Assembly: GCF_012726265.1 (NCBI RefSeq)
Contig: NZ_JAASAG010000002.1
Span: 434,001-498,000 of the forward strand
From: Streptomyces sp. HNM0575
GTDB taxonomy: Bacteria; Actinomycetota; Actinomycetes; Streptomycetales; Streptomycetaceae
Length of the DNA: 64,000 nt
Direction: 5' to 3'
The first letter of the stretch is position 1. Every line of letters begins with the position of its first letter. Both the position numbers and the translations under genes were made by a program. The notes below the pieces were generated by a model. The model worked only from the letters and a program-made list of their open reading frames with translations. It was not told the origin of the DNA and did not search any database. This document shows positions 20,563-28,961 of the stretch, piece by piece.

Positions 20563-21729
20563 ATGAGCGACCAGCGCGACAGCGGGCACACGCCCCACAG
20601 CTTCGAGACCCTCGCGATCCACGCGGGGCAGACCGCCGACCCGGCGACGGGCGCGGTCGTACCACCGATCTACCAGGTCTCCACGTACAAGCAGGACGGC
20701 GTGGGCGGCCTGCGCGGCGGCTACGAGTACAGCCGTTCCGCCAACCCCACCCGTACCGCACTCGAGCAGAACCTCGCCGCCCTGGAGGGCGGGCGCAACG
20801 CCTTCGCGTTCGCCTCCGGCATGGCCGCCGAGGACTGCCTGCTGCGGACCCTGCTCGTGCCGGGCGACCACGTGGTGATCCCGGGCGACGCCTACGGCGG
20901 TACGTTCCGCCTCTTCGCAAGGGTCGCGGAACGCTGGGGCATCGAGTGGTCGGTGGCCGACACCTCCGACCCGGCGGCCGTGCGTGCCGCGATGCGCGAC
21001 CGCACGAAGGCGGTGTGGGTGGAGACACCCTCCAACCCGCTGCTCGGCATCAGCGACATCACCGCGCTCGCGCAGCTCGCGCACGGCGAAGGGGCGCGGC
21101 TCGTCGTGGACAACACCTTCGCGAGCCCCTATCTCCAGCAGCCCCTCGCCCTGGGCGCGGACGTCGTCGTGCACTCGACGACGAAGTACATGGGCGGCCA
21201 CTCGGACGTCGTCGGCGGCGCCCTCGTGCTCGACGAGGCGGAGCTGGCCGCGGAGATCGCCTTCCACCAGAACGCGATGGGCGCCGTGGCGGGCCCGTTC
21301 GACTCGTGGCTGGTCATGCGCGGTTCGAAGACCCTGGCCGTGCGCATGGAGCGGCACAGCTCCAACGCGTCCCGCATCGCGGAGATGCTGGAGGCACACC
21401 CCCGGGTATCGCAGGTCTACTACCCCGGGCTGCCCTCCCACCCGGGGCACGAGACGGCGGCGAAGCAGATGCGGGCCTTCGGCGGCATGGTCTCCTTCCG
21501 GGTCGAGGACGGCGAGGAGGCGGCAGTCCGGGTATGCGACAGCACGCGGCTGTTCACGCTCGGGGAGTCGCTGGGCGGCGTCGAGTCGCTGATCGAGCAC
21601 CCCGCGCGCATGACGCACGCGTCGGCGGCGGGCTCCGCGCTGGAGGTGCCGGCGGACCTGGTGCGGCTGTCGGTCGGCATCGAGTCGGTCGAGGACCTGC
21701 TGGCGGACCTGCGGCAGGCGCTGGGCTGA
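20563..21729 (+). CDS. metB: Cystathionine gamma-synthase / gamma-lyase
   Basis: 388 residues of the Cys/Met-metabolism PLP family. Markers are ETLAIHAGQTADPATGAVVP, YEYSRSANPTRTALE, FASGMAAEDCLL, WVETPSNPLLGISD, VVDNTFASPYLQQPLALGAD and the Schiff-base Lys in VVHSTTKYMGGHSDVVGG. It would make cystathionine from an activated homoserine ester and cysteine; synthase and lyase activities cannot be separated by eye. No strong Shine-Dalgarno precedes the ATG at 20563, so a short-leader or leaderless message is possible. It is divergent from the TPR-like gene. Confidence 0.92.
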   Translation: MSDQRDSGHTPHSFETLAIHAGQTADPATGAVVPPIYQVSTYKQDGVGGLRGGYEYSRSANPTRTALEQNLAALEGGRNAFAFASGMAAEDCLLRTLLVPGDHVVIPGDAYGGTFRLFARVAERWGIEWSVADTSDPAAVRAAMRDRTKAVWVETPSNPLLGISDITALAQLAHGEGARLVVDNTFASPYLQQPLALGADVVVHSTTKYMGGHSDVVGGALVLDEAELAAEIAFHQNAMGAVAGPFDSWLVMRGSKTLAVRMERHSSNASRIAEMLEAHPRVSQVYYPGLPSHPGHETAAKQMRAFGGMVSFRVEDGEEAAVRVCDSTRLFTLGESLGGVESLIEHPARMTHASAAGSALEVPADLVRLSVGIESVEDLLADLRQALG

Positions 21730-21736
21730 CCGCCGC

Positions 21737-21860
21737 GGGCCCCTCCGCTTCCGGCGCGGCCGGGCGGGCCCTCCGATTCCGGTACGGCCGGTCCCGTGCG
21801 GTCCCGCGGACCGACGGCTACGGCTACGGGGTCGGCCAGGCCCGGGGAAGCGGAGGGCCC
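21737..21860. repeat. Paired direct and inverted repeats in a convergent spacer
   Basis: GGGCCCCTCCGCTTCC (21737-21752) is followed by a near-copy GGGCCCTCCGATTCC (21766-21780) and then by the inverted form GGAAGCGGAGGGCCC (21846-21860). Either left copy can pair with the right arm. This makes a large stem between metB and the convergent small membrane gene, and it may serve as terminator for both. Confidence 0.7.
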
Positions 21861-21893
21861 ACTGCCCGCCAGGCCGCCCCACCAGGCCGCCGG

Positions 21894-22142
21894 CTACCAG
21901 CCGAGGGGCGGCGTCGTCTGCGCCGGCTCGCCCATCCACGGCTCGGTGACCGCCGCCCACACGGCGAAGGCGACGGCCGCGGCGAAGAACGCCCACAGCA
22001 GCAGCGCCACCGCCCGCCGCCGGTGCGCCAGACGCAGTCCGCGCGCCAGGGCACGGGCGGCGAGGTCGGTCGGCACGGGCACGGGCGGCACGGACTCCAG
22101 CAGGGCGCGCACCTCGGTCTCCTTGCGGTCGGGCAGCCTCAC
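21894..22142 (-). CDS. Small single-TM protein paired with an ECF-type sigma factor
   Basis: 82 residues. A soluble N-terminal half (ETEVRALLESVPPVPVPTDL) is followed by a basic stretch LAHRRRA and one TM helix (LLLWAFFAAAVAFAVWAAV), ending outside. It starts at a GTG overlapping the sigma-factor stop by 4 bases, so the two are coupled. Position and topology (cytoplasmic head, one TM) resemble membrane anti-sigma factors, but no ZAS His-Cys motif is present, so that role is only a guess. Confidence 0.7.
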   Translation of the reverse strand: MRLPDRKETEVRALLESVPPVPVPTDLAARALARGLRLAHRRRAVALLLWAFFAAAVAFAVWAAVTEPWMGEPAQTTPPLGW

Positions 22143-22909
22143 GCGGGACCTCCCGGGCCGTGGTCCGGGCCCGTGCCCGTGCCTTCGCGGTGGGGATGGC
22201 GGGGATGGTGGGGATGCGGCACGTTCCGGGCGACGGCCGCTCCCGTGTGCCGCAGCCCCGTGACGATGCGGGACGCGAGCACGGTCGCCGACCCGGGCCG
22301 CCTTCCCGTTCCGCTTCCGTGCTCCCCGACCAGGCCCGGCCCCCCGCTCCCGTTTCCGCTTCCGCTCCCGTCCCCGCTCACGCCGTCGTCCGCGCTCACG
22401 CCGCCGTCTCCGCTTACGGGCGCTGCGCGATCACCGGCGCCGACGCCGGCCTCCCGGCCCGCGGCGTCCCCCGCCCCGCGGCTCAGCACTGCCGCCATCC
22501 CCCGCGTGCACAGCCCGCGCACCCGCTCGACGGGCAGTCCCAGCGACGCGGCGACCTGTTCCTCCGCGACCCCTTCGTAGAGCCGCAGCACCAGCATCAG
22601 CCGCTCCTGCGGCGGCAGACGGTCCAGCAGGCCGCCGCGCGGCCGCCGGTAGCGGCGGGCGGTGTGCGCGAAGTGGGCGGTCAGATCCTGGCGGGTGTGC
22701 TCGTACGGGTCCTCGCCGCGCAGCCGGTCCCAGTCCGCGTACGTACGTGAAAGGGCGCCTACGAGCAGTTCCTCCGCGTCCGCGGCGGCGCCGAAGGGCT
22801 CTCCGGTGAGCAGCGTGGCGGCATGCAGCAGCCTGCCTGCCGCGCCCGCGACGAACGCCTCGAACTCCCGGGCCCGGCGGCGTTCTTCCCGCGTACGCCG
22901 CTCTCCCAC
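22139..22909 (-). CDS. ECF-type (SigE-like) RNA polymerase sigma factor with a long tail
   Basis: 256 residues. Residues 1-130 look like a small group-4 sigma factor: a weak region 2 (EFEAFVAGAAGRLLHAATLL), then a clear region 4 DRLPPQERLMLVLRLYEGV with HTH VAASLGLPVERVRGLCTRGM. Region 2 lacks the usual promoter-melting motif, so it may act as an accessory or regulatory sigma. The C-terminal ~110 residues are low complexity (SGDGSGSGNGSGG, HPHHPRHPH) and likely disordered. It starts at a GTG at 22909 with GGGAGG. The coupled TM protein downstream may control it. Confidence 0.75.
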   Translation of the reverse strand: MGERRTREERRRAREFEAFVAGAAGRLLHAATLLTGEPFGAAADAEELLVGALSRTYADWDRLRGEDPYEHTRQDLTAHFAHTARRYRRPRGGLLDRLPPQERLMLVLRLYEGVAEEQVAASLGLPVERVRGLCTRGMAAVLSRGAGDAAGREAGVGAGDRAAPVSGDGGVSADDGVSGDGSGSGNGSGGPGLVGEHGSGTGRRPGSATVLASRIVTGLRHTGAAVARNVPHPHHPRHPHREGTGTGPDHGPGGPA

Positions 22910-22954
22910 CTCTGCCTCCCGTACCGCAATAGGACGGCAGGCGCACTGATCAAA

Positions 22955-23584
22955 TCAAGAGGACGGAACTTCCTCGGGGGACTCCGGCGCCTCCGCGCCC
23001 TCCGCTGCTTGCGGGGTCTGCGCCGGCTCCGGCTGCTCCGTCGACGGGTGGATGCTCTGCATCGCGTTGTTGAAGCGGGTCAGGAGCCGGCAGAACGTCT
23101 CGCGGTCCTCCTCGCTCCAGTCCTCGGTGAGCACGGCCATCAGCTCGCGCCGCGAGGAGCGCACCTGCCCCAGCCGGGCGGTGCCGTGCGGGGACAGCTT
23201 GAGCACGACGGCACGGCCGTCCTCGGGGTGCGTGGTGCGCGTGACCAGCCCGGCCTCGACGAGGGGCGCCACCTGCCGGGTGACCGTCGAGGAGTCGATC
23301 CCCATGCCGGAGGCGAGCGCCTTGACTCCCATCGGGCCGACCTGTTCGAGCCTGTTGAGCAGGAGGTAGGCGGCCCGGTCCATGGAGTTGCGGGCCTGGC
23401 CTATGCCGCCCAGACGCGTCTGCTCCGCGCGGCGAGCGAACACGGCGACCTGGTGCTGCATCGCCTCGAGCACCGGCCCCTCGGGCTCCTGCGCGCCCCG
23501 GGCCTGGGCAGGGGTACGGGCCGACGACCGGCCCGTGGGCTGGTCGGTGCTGTTCACTGTCATGGTGTCCGGTTGCATGGGCAT
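22955..23584 (-). CDS. MarR-family transcriptional regulator
   Basis: 209 residues. The winged-HTH core is intact: ARNSMDRAAYLLLNRLEQVG, PMGVKALASGMGIDSSTVTR and the wing TRTTHPEDGRAVVLKLSPHG with the conserved DGR. Both ends carry Glu/Pro/Ala-rich tails (PEPAQTPQAAEGAEAPESPE at the C-terminus). Three in-frame ATGs (23584, 23578, 23563) are possible and none has a clear ribosome site; the first is given. It is divergent from ilvA and upstream of the sigma-factor gene in the same direction. Confidence 0.88.
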   Translation of the reverse strand: MPMQPDTMTVNSTDQPTGRSSARTPAQARGAQEPEGPVLEAMQHQVAVFARRAEQTRLGGIGQARNSMDRAAYLLLNRLEQVGPMGVKALASGMGIDSSTVTRQVAPLVEAGLVTRTTHPEDGRAVVLKLSPHGTARLGQVRSSRRELMAVLTEDWSEEDRETFCRLLTRFNNAMQSIHPSTEQPEPAQTPQAAEGAEAPESPEEVPSS

Positions 23585-23756
23585 GCCGAGGCGCTCGCTT
23601 CTTCGGGAGGTTCCACCCGGGAACTTCCAAGGGACACGGAAAAGACCTGATTGTGCTGCCCAGAGTACGCGGCGCGCGAGCGGGACGTACCGGTGCTTAC
23701 GAAGCTGTACCGCACCTCACGGCGCCCACAGGCCCCCGAACTGCGACACTGACGCC

Positions 23757-25112
23757 ATGGTCTCCCCCGCCCCCGACGCATCGGCGCCGTCCGCCTCGTC
23801 AGCGGCCGCTTCGGGCGCCCCGGCCGCCCAGGCCGACCCGGCCGCCCAGGCCGACCCGGCCGCCCAGGCTGAGACGGCCGCGGCGTCCGCGGCCTCCGCG
23901 ACGGCGTCCGTCACCGTCGACGACGTGCGTACCGCGCAGAAGACGCTCACCGGTGTGGCCCGTACGACGCCCATGGAAGGCAGCCGCCACCTCAGCTCGC
24001 TCGTCGGCTCCCCCGTACATCTCAAGTGCGAGAACCTCCAGCGCACGGGCTCCTTCAAGCTCCGCGGCGCCTACGTGCGCATCGCCGGGCTCTCCCCCGC
24101 CGAGCGGGAGCGCGGCGTCGTCGCGGCGAGCGCCGGCAACCACGCGCAGGGCGTCGCGCTGGCGGCCTCGCTGCTGGGTGTGGCCTCCACGGTGTTCATG
24201 CCGGAGGGCGCCCCGCTGCCGAAGGTCGCCGCGACCCGCGACTACGGCGCGCAGGTCCGGCTGTGCGGCCAGGTCGTCGACGAGACGCTGCGGGCCGCCC
24301 AGGAGTACGCGCACGAGACCGGCGCCGTCTTCATCCACCCCTTCGACCACCCCGACGTGGTGGCGGGCCAGGGCACGCTCGGCCTGGAGATCCTTGAGCA
24401 GTGCCCCGAGGTGCGCACGATCGTGGTCGGGGTGGGCGGCGGCGGCCTGATCGCGGGCATCGCGGTGGCGGTCAAGGAGCTGCGTCCGGACGTACGGATC
24501 GTCGGCGTCCAGGCGGAGGGGGCCGCCGCGTATCCGCCCTCGCTCGCGGCCGGCGAGCCGGTGGTGCTGGACTCGGTGTCGACGATGGCGGACGGCATCA
24601 AGGTGGGACGGCCCGGCGACGTGCCGTTCGGCATCGTCGGCAGCCTCGTCGACGAGGTCCGCACGGTCTCCGAAGACGCCCTCTCCAGCGCGCTGTTGCT
24701 CTGCCTGGAGCGGGCCAAGCTGGTCGTGGAGCCGGCGGGTGCCAGTCCCGTCGCCGCGCTTCTCTCCCAACCCGAGTCGTTCGAGGGGCCCGTCGTCGCG
24801 GTGCTCTCGGGGGGCAACGTCGATCCGCTGGTGATGCAGCGGACCCTGCGGCACGGCATGGCGGCCGCCGGCCGCTATCTCTGGCTGCGGCTGCGGCTGA
24901 CGGACCGTCCGGGGGCGCTCGCGGCGCTGCTGAGGGAGTTGTCAGTGGCGGACGCTAACGTCCTCGACGTAAGCCATGTACGGACCGATCCGCGGCTCGG
25001 GCTCGACGAGGTGGAGGTGGAACTGCACTTGGAGACCAAGGGACCGGAGCACTGCCAGGACGTCGCGGCCAGACTCCGCGAGGCGGGGTACACGGTCGTC
25101 CTCGCCCGGTGA
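23757..25112 (+). CDS. ilvA: Threonine ammonia-lyase (threonine dehydratase) with ACT domain
   Basis: 451 residues. Fold-type II PLP enzyme: LKCENLQRTGSFKLRGAYVR contains the PLP Lys, ASAGNHAQGVALAA the Ser/Asn loop, and VVGVGGGGLIAGIAVAVKEL the phosphate-binding Gly loop. The last ~80 residues (LWLRLRLTDRPGALAALLRE) form one ACT-like regulatory domain. The reaction is threonine to 2-oxobutanoate + ammonia, feeding isoleucine synthesis or catabolism. The N-terminus has a ~50 residue Ala/Ser-rich extension containing an 18 bp tandem repeat (AAQADP units, 23823-23869). The ATG at 23757 has almost no leader; a later start near VTVDDVRTAQKTL cannot be excluded. Confidence 0.93.
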   Translation: MVSPAPDASAPSASSAAASGAPAAQADPAAQADPAAQAETAAASAASATASVTVDDVRTAQKTLTGVARTTPMEGSRHLSSLVGSPVHLKCENLQRTGSFKLRGAYVRIAGLSPAERERGVVAASAGNHAQGVALAASLLGVASTVFMPEGAPLPKVAATRDYGAQVRLCGQVVDETLRAAQEYAHETGAVFIHPFDHPDVVAGQGTLGLEILEQCPEVRTIVVGVGGGGLIAGIAVAVKELRPDVRIVGVQAEGAAAYPPSLAAGEPVVLDSVSTMADGIKVGRPGDVPFGIVGSLVDEVRTVSEDALSSALLLCLERAKLVVEPAGASPVAALLSQPESFEGPVVAVLSGGNVDPLVMQRTLRHGMAAAGRYLWLRLRLTDRPGALAALLRELSVADANVLDVSHVRTDPRLGLDEVEVELHLETKGPEHCQDVAARLREAGYTVVLAR

Positions 25113-25391
25113 GCCCGCGAGGGGAGCCGGGCGATGAGTCCCGCGCCGGCCGGCGGTCATAGACCGTAGTCGTACGACGCATTCCACCGAGCCGCCCGGC
25201 GCCGGCGGGGAGGACGCACGAAGGGGGGTTGCAGCCGGCCGTCTTCGCGGCCGGAGGCGCGGTGCGGCCACCGGCGCTCCACGTGGCGTCCGATCCGCGC
25301 CCGGCCCGTCCGGAAGCCTCTCGGCCCACGCTCCGTCCCGTAGCACCGGTATCTCTCGTAGTCCTCATAGCTCTGATTCCACCCCGGAAGC

Positions 25392-25410
25392 ACTCACGAC
25401 TGTCGTGAGT
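25392..25410. promoter_or_regulatory. Perfect 19 bp palindrome upstream of the ABC exporter
   Basis: ACTCACGAC-T-GTCGTGAGT, all nine pairs matched, ending 13 bp before the -35 of the exporter promoter. It looks like a TetR- or GntR-class operator. The 25113-25391 stretch left of it shows no gene. Confidence 0.65.
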
Positions 25411-25423
25411 TGCCGGCCACTTG

Positions 25424-25453
25424 TTGACGCGATGTATCGCGTTCGCTCATACT
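25424..25453 (+). promoter_or_regulatory. Exporter promoter with an operator between -35 and -10
   Basis: TTGACG (25424-25429), 18 bp, CATACT (25448-25453). The spacer holds a perfect inverted repeat ACGCGAT-GT-ATCGCGT (25427-25442). A repressor bound there would block RNA polymerase directly. Transcription would start about 110 bp before the ATG at 25569. Confidence 0.6.
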
Positions 25454-25568
25454 ACTGGCCTCGCCATCGTGCAGAACAGCCGTTTCCACGCGTGCCGGAC
25501 ATCTCCGGCGTCCGTGCCCGCCCCTGACCGTTCGTCCACCGTCACTTCTCCACACCTGGGAGCCACTT

Positions 25569-26645
25569 ATGCCAGGCGCCATTCACGCCGAGGGTCTCGT
25601 GAAGACCTTCGGCCGGGTAAAGGCACTGGACGGCGTCGACCTCGATGTCCCCGAGGGCACAGTGCTGGGCCTGCTCGGGCCCAACGGCGCCGGCAAGACC
25701 ACCGCCGTGCGCGTGCTCACCACCCTCATCCGGCCCGACAGCGGCAAGGCCGTCGTGGCCGGGCTCGACGTCCTCAAGCAGCCCAACGAGGTGCGGCGCT
25801 CGATCGGCCTGTCCGGCCAGTTCGCCGCCATCGACGAATACCTGACCGGCAGGGAGAACCTGCGAATGGTCGGGCAGCTCTACCAGTTGACGGCACGCGA
25901 CGCGAAGCGCAGGGCGGGCGAACTGCTGGAGCGCTTCAACCTCGCGGACGCCGCGGACCGCACGGCCAAGACGTACTCCGGCGGCATGCGCAGGCGTCTC
26001 GACCTCGCGGCGGCCCTCGTCGTACGTCCGCCGGTGATGTTCATGGACGAGCCGACCACCGGCCTCGATCCCCGCAACCGGCTTCAACTGTGGGAGGTCA
26101 TAGAGGAGTTGGTCGCCGGCGGCACCACCCTCCTGCTCACCACGCAGTATCTGGAGGAGGCCGACCGCCTCGCCCACGACATCGCCGTCGTCGACCACGG
26201 CAAGGTCATCGCGCGCGGCACCTCCGACCAGCTCAAGGCCCAGACGGGCGGCGAGCGCATCGAGGTCGTCGTGCACGACCGCGACGGGATCCCGGCGGCC
26301 GAGAGCCTGCTCGCCAGGCACAGCATCCCGGGCGCCGGCGCCGGCCCGGAGGGCGTCACGGTCGAGCAGCACACCCGCAGGCTGACCGTCCCCGTCACCG
26401 GCGGCGCCAAGCTGCTCGCCGAGGTCATCCGCGAACTCGACGGCCACGGCGTCGAGATCGACGACATCGGCCTGCGGCGGCCCACCCTCGACGACGTCTT
26501 CATCACCCTCACCGGCCACGCGGCCGAGGACGAGGACGCCGGCACGGCCGAGGACGCCGGAGCCGGGCCCGGCAAGAGCGGCCCTGGCAAGAAGCAGAAG
26601 CGCAAGAGCAGGAAGCAGAAGAAGAAGGAGGAGGCCGTCCAGTGA
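25569..26645 (+). CDS. ABC transporter ATP-binding protein, DrrA type
   Basis: 358 residues. Walker A LLGPNGAGKTTAVRVL, Q-loop region IGLSGQFAAIDEYLTG, signature TYSGGMRRRLDLA, Walker B VMFMDEPTTGLDPRN and the H-loop area TTQYLEEADRLAHD are all intact. The C-terminal domain (VEIDDIGLRRPTLDDVFITL) is characteristic of daunorubicin-resistance-type exporters. A very basic tail (KKQKRKSRKQKKK) ends the protein and is not typical of the family. The start ATG at 25569 has GGGAG. It is coupled to the permease by a GTGA overlap. Role: ATP-driven export of a drug or natural product; substrate unknown. Confidence 0.93.
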   Translation: MPGAIHAEGLVKTFGRVKALDGVDLDVPEGTVLGLLGPNGAGKTTAVRVLTTLIRPDSGKAVVAGLDVLKQPNEVRRSIGLSGQFAAIDEYLTGRENLRMVGQLYQLTARDAKRRAGELLERFNLADAADRTAKTYSGGMRRRLDLAAALVVRPPVMFMDEPTTGLDPRNRLQLWEVIEELVAGGTTLLLTTQYLEEADRLAHDIAVVDHGKVIARGTSDQLKAQTGGERIEVVVHDRDGIPAAESLLARHSIPGAGAGPEGVTVEQHTRRLTVPVTGGAKLLAEVIRELDGHGVEIDDIGLRRPTLDDVFITLTGHAAEDEDAGTAEDAGAGPGKSGPGKKQKRKSRKQKKKEEAVQ

Positions 26646-27508
26646 CCGCCACGACCACGGCACCTGCGGCCCCGACTCCGGCCGCCACGGGCGGAGGCGG
26701 CCTCCGCCAGTCCGTACGCGACTCGCTCACGGTCGCCAAGCGCAACCTCATCAGGATGCTGCGCATCCCCGAGGTCGTCGTCTTCGGCCTCTTCCAGCCG
26801 ATCATGTTCGTGGTGCTCTTCAGCTACGTCTTCGGCGGCTCCATCAACCTCCCCGGAGCCGGCCTGGACCCGGGCCTGTACCGCGAGTTCCTGATGGCCG
26901 GGATCTTCGCCCAGACCGTCACCTTCGCCACGGCGGGCGCGGGAGCGGGCATCGCCGAGGACATGCACAAGGGCCTCATCGACCGCTTCCGTTCGCTGCC
27001 GATGGCACGTGGCGCGGTGCTCACGGGCCGCACGCTCGCGGACCTCGTGCAGACGGGGCTCACGCTGATAGTGCTCGCCCTCGTCGCGCTCCTCGTCGGC
27101 TGGCGCACCCATGAGAACGGGCTGAGGGTGCTGGCCGGCTTCGGCCTGCTGCTCCTCCTCGGGTACGCCTTCACGTGGATCGGCGCGCTGATCGGCCTGA
27201 CGGTCCGCACGCCCGAGGCGGCCACCTCCGGCGGGCTGATCTGGCTCTTCCCGCTGACGTTCATCTCGAACGCCTTCGTCCCCTCGCAGAACATGCCGAC
27301 GGTGCTGCGGCACTTCGCCGAGTGGAATCCGTTCAGCGCGACGGTCCAGGCCTGCCGCGAGCTCTTCGGCAACCTCCCGCCGCACTATCCGGTCCCCGAC
27401 GCGTGGCCGATGCAGCATCCGGCGTGGGCGTCGCTGATCTGGTCGGTCCTGATCGTCGCGTTCTTCCGCACGCTGGCGGTGCGGAAGTACAAGTCGGCGA
27501 CGGACTGA
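26642..27508 (+). CDS. ABC-2 type transporter permease, DrrB type
   Basis: 288 residues. A soluble N-terminal stretch is followed by six TM segments. Family signs include VFGLFQPIMFVVLFSYVFGG, the EDMHKGLIDRFRSLPMAR coupling loop between TM2 and TM3, and WLFPLTFISNAFVPSQNMP. It starts at a GTG overlapping the ATPase stop and so forms one two-gene exporter. It has no adjacent regulator gene despite the operator-rich promoter, so the repressor is elsewhere; the closest candidate is the MarR protein 2-3 kb upstream. Confidence 0.92.
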   Translation: MTATTTAPAAPTPAATGGGGLRQSVRDSLTVAKRNLIRMLRIPEVVVFGLFQPIMFVVLFSYVFGGSINLPGAGLDPGLYREFLMAGIFAQTVTFATAGAGAGIAEDMHKGLIDRFRSLPMARGAVLTGRTLADLVQTGLTLIVLALVALLVGWRTHENGLRVLAGFGLLLLLGYAFTWIGALIGLTVRTPEAATSGGLIWLFPLTFISNAFVPSQNMPTVLRHFAEWNPFSATVQACRELFGNLPPHYPVPDAWPMQHPAWASLIWSVLIVAFFRTLAVRKYKSATD

Positions 27509-27569
27509 CGCCCCGACCGGCGACCCGCGACCCGCGACCCGCAATCCGCAGTCCGCGTCGCACGGGTCG

Positions 27570-27647
27570 CCTGCCCCGGCCGTCCGGTCGGGGCAGGCTG
27601 CCGGACGGCGACAGCAGTGGGCCCCGGCCGCTCCGGCCGGGGCCCAC
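27570..27647. terminator. Two tandem hairpins between the exporter operon and greA
   Basis: CCTGCCCCG/CGGGGCAGG (27570-27597), then GTGGGCCCCGGCC/GGCCGGGGCCCAC (27617-27647, a perfect 13 bp stem with a GCTCC loop). They separate two convergent units. GACCCGC short repeats precede them at 27520-27545. Confidence 0.75.
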
Positions 27648-27710
27648 CGTCGTCCGTGTCGCGCGTGCGTCCGCGCTCGCGCCTGCCGCCTGAGCGGCGG
27701 CGCGCTTCCG

Positions 27711-28208
27711 TCAGCCCTGGTACGGCTTCGCCTCCAGGATCTTCACCGACGCCATCTTGCCGTTCGGCAGCTCGTACTCGGCGTCCGTGCCGACCTTCTT
27801 GCCGTTGACACCGCTGCCCAGCGGGGACTGCGGCGAGTACGTCTCGATGTCGGAGCTCGCGTACTCGCGCGACGCGAGCAGGAAAGTCACTGTGTCGTCC
27901 TCGTCACCGTCGAAGGCGATCGTCACGACCATGCCGGGCGCCACCACTCCGGTGTCCGCGGGAGCCTCGCCGACCTTGGCGTTCTCCAGCAGCTGTTCCA
28001 GCTGCCGTACGCGCAGCTCCTGCTTGCCCTGCTCCTCCTTGGCCGCGTGGTACCCGCCGTTCTCGCGGAGGTCACCCTCTTCGCGAGCTGCCTCGATCTT
28101 CTTGGAGATCTCGGTACGTGCAGGACCCGACAGGTACTCCAGCTCGGCCTTGAGCTGGTCGTACGCCTCCTGGGTAAGCCAGGTGACGTTGTCGCTGGTC
28201 TGGGTCAC
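27711..28208 (-). CDS. greA: Transcription elongation factor GreA
   Basis: 165 residues, the standard length. The N-terminal coiled coil carries the conserved tip REEGDLRENGGYHAAKEEQG, whose acidic residues stimulate RNA cleavage by polymerase. The C-terminal FKBP-like domain ends YSPQSPLGSGVNGKKVGTDA and YELPNGKMASVKIL. The protein rescues backtracked RNA polymerase. It starts at a GTG at 28208 with GAGGAGC and is separated from the upstream DUF4307 gene by about 130 bp with its own AT-richer leader. Confidence 0.97.
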   Translation of the reverse strand: MTQTSDNVTWLTQEAYDQLKAELEYLSGPARTEISKKIEAAREEGDLRENGGYHAAKEEQGKQELRVRQLEQLLENAKVGEAPADTGVVAPGMVVTIAFDGDEDDTVTFLLASREYASSDIETYSPQSPLGSGVNGKKVGTDAEYELPNGKMASVKILEAKPYQG

Positions 28209-28339
28209 AGGTGCTCCTCGTCGGTACTGGGAATAAAAACATCGCCCTGCCCAGAGGCTGCGCCTTCAGGGTGGGGCGGAAACTACGAGCCTAACAATTC
28301 AGGTGGAAAAGGGAAGAAGGACGAACGCCGCGTAGGAAC

Positions 28340-28837
28340 TCAGTGACCTTCGGTTTCCCGCGGTTCGCAGCCCAGCAGTTCCGCGCTCGTGGCACGCCTC
28401 GTGGTGCGCAGCGATACGACCCTGTCGACCTGATCCGAGCCGCCCGCGACCGTCACGTCCTTGCGTCCGACCTCGCCGCCGTCGGCGGCCCGCGCACGCA
28501 GCGTGCACACGCCCTTCGCCTCCGCGTCCTTGCGGACCTCCAGGTGCACTTCCACCGTACGGCCGGAGACGACCTCGAACTTGATCACCTGGGCGCTCAC
28601 CGGCTGCCCCCCGATGTAGTCCGCGCCGAACCAGCCGATCCCGGCGAGCGACAGCACCCCCAGCACCAGGCCGACGATCTTCAGCCGCCGGTCCGTGCGC
28701 GCGTCCCGGCCGGGGCCGCCGCCCGAGCGCCCGTACCGCCCCTCCGGGACCGCGCGTCCCTGAGCGAGATCCCCCCGCGCGGGACCGCCGGCGGCAGGGG
28801 CGCCGCGCTCGCCGTCCGCGGATCGCACGTCAACCAT
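28340..28837 (-). CDS. DUF4307-family single-TM protein
   Basis: 165 residues. The N-terminal disordered region includes the family mark EGRYGRSG. One TM helix follows (LKIVGLVLGVLSLAGIGWFG), then an extracytoplasmic beta-rich domain (VIKFEVVSGRTVEVHLEVRK) with two Cys that could form a disulphide (GVCTLRARA, LLGCEPRE). Function is unknown; the protein is conserved next to mca and greA in actinomycetes. An ATG at 28837 is used; a GTG four codons upstream is an alternative. It is divergent from mca. Confidence 0.8.
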   Translation of the reverse strand: MVDVRSADGERGAPAAGGPARGDLAQGRAVPEGRYGRSGGGPGRDARTDRRLKIVGLVLGVLSLAGIGWFGADYIGGQPVSAQVIKFEVVSGRTVEVHLEVRKDAEAKGVCTLRARAADGGEVGRKDVTVAGGSDQVDRVVSLRTTRRATSAELLGCEPRETEGH

Positions 28838-28961
28838 GGCGGGGTCCACTTTCGTCGCATCGAGGGGGGTATCGCGGGGCTTGTGAATCGGGAATACATC
28901 GGGAAGCCGATTCGGTCACTATAGGTGTCGCCCGGCATGACGAGTTGACGAGGACCGAGTC

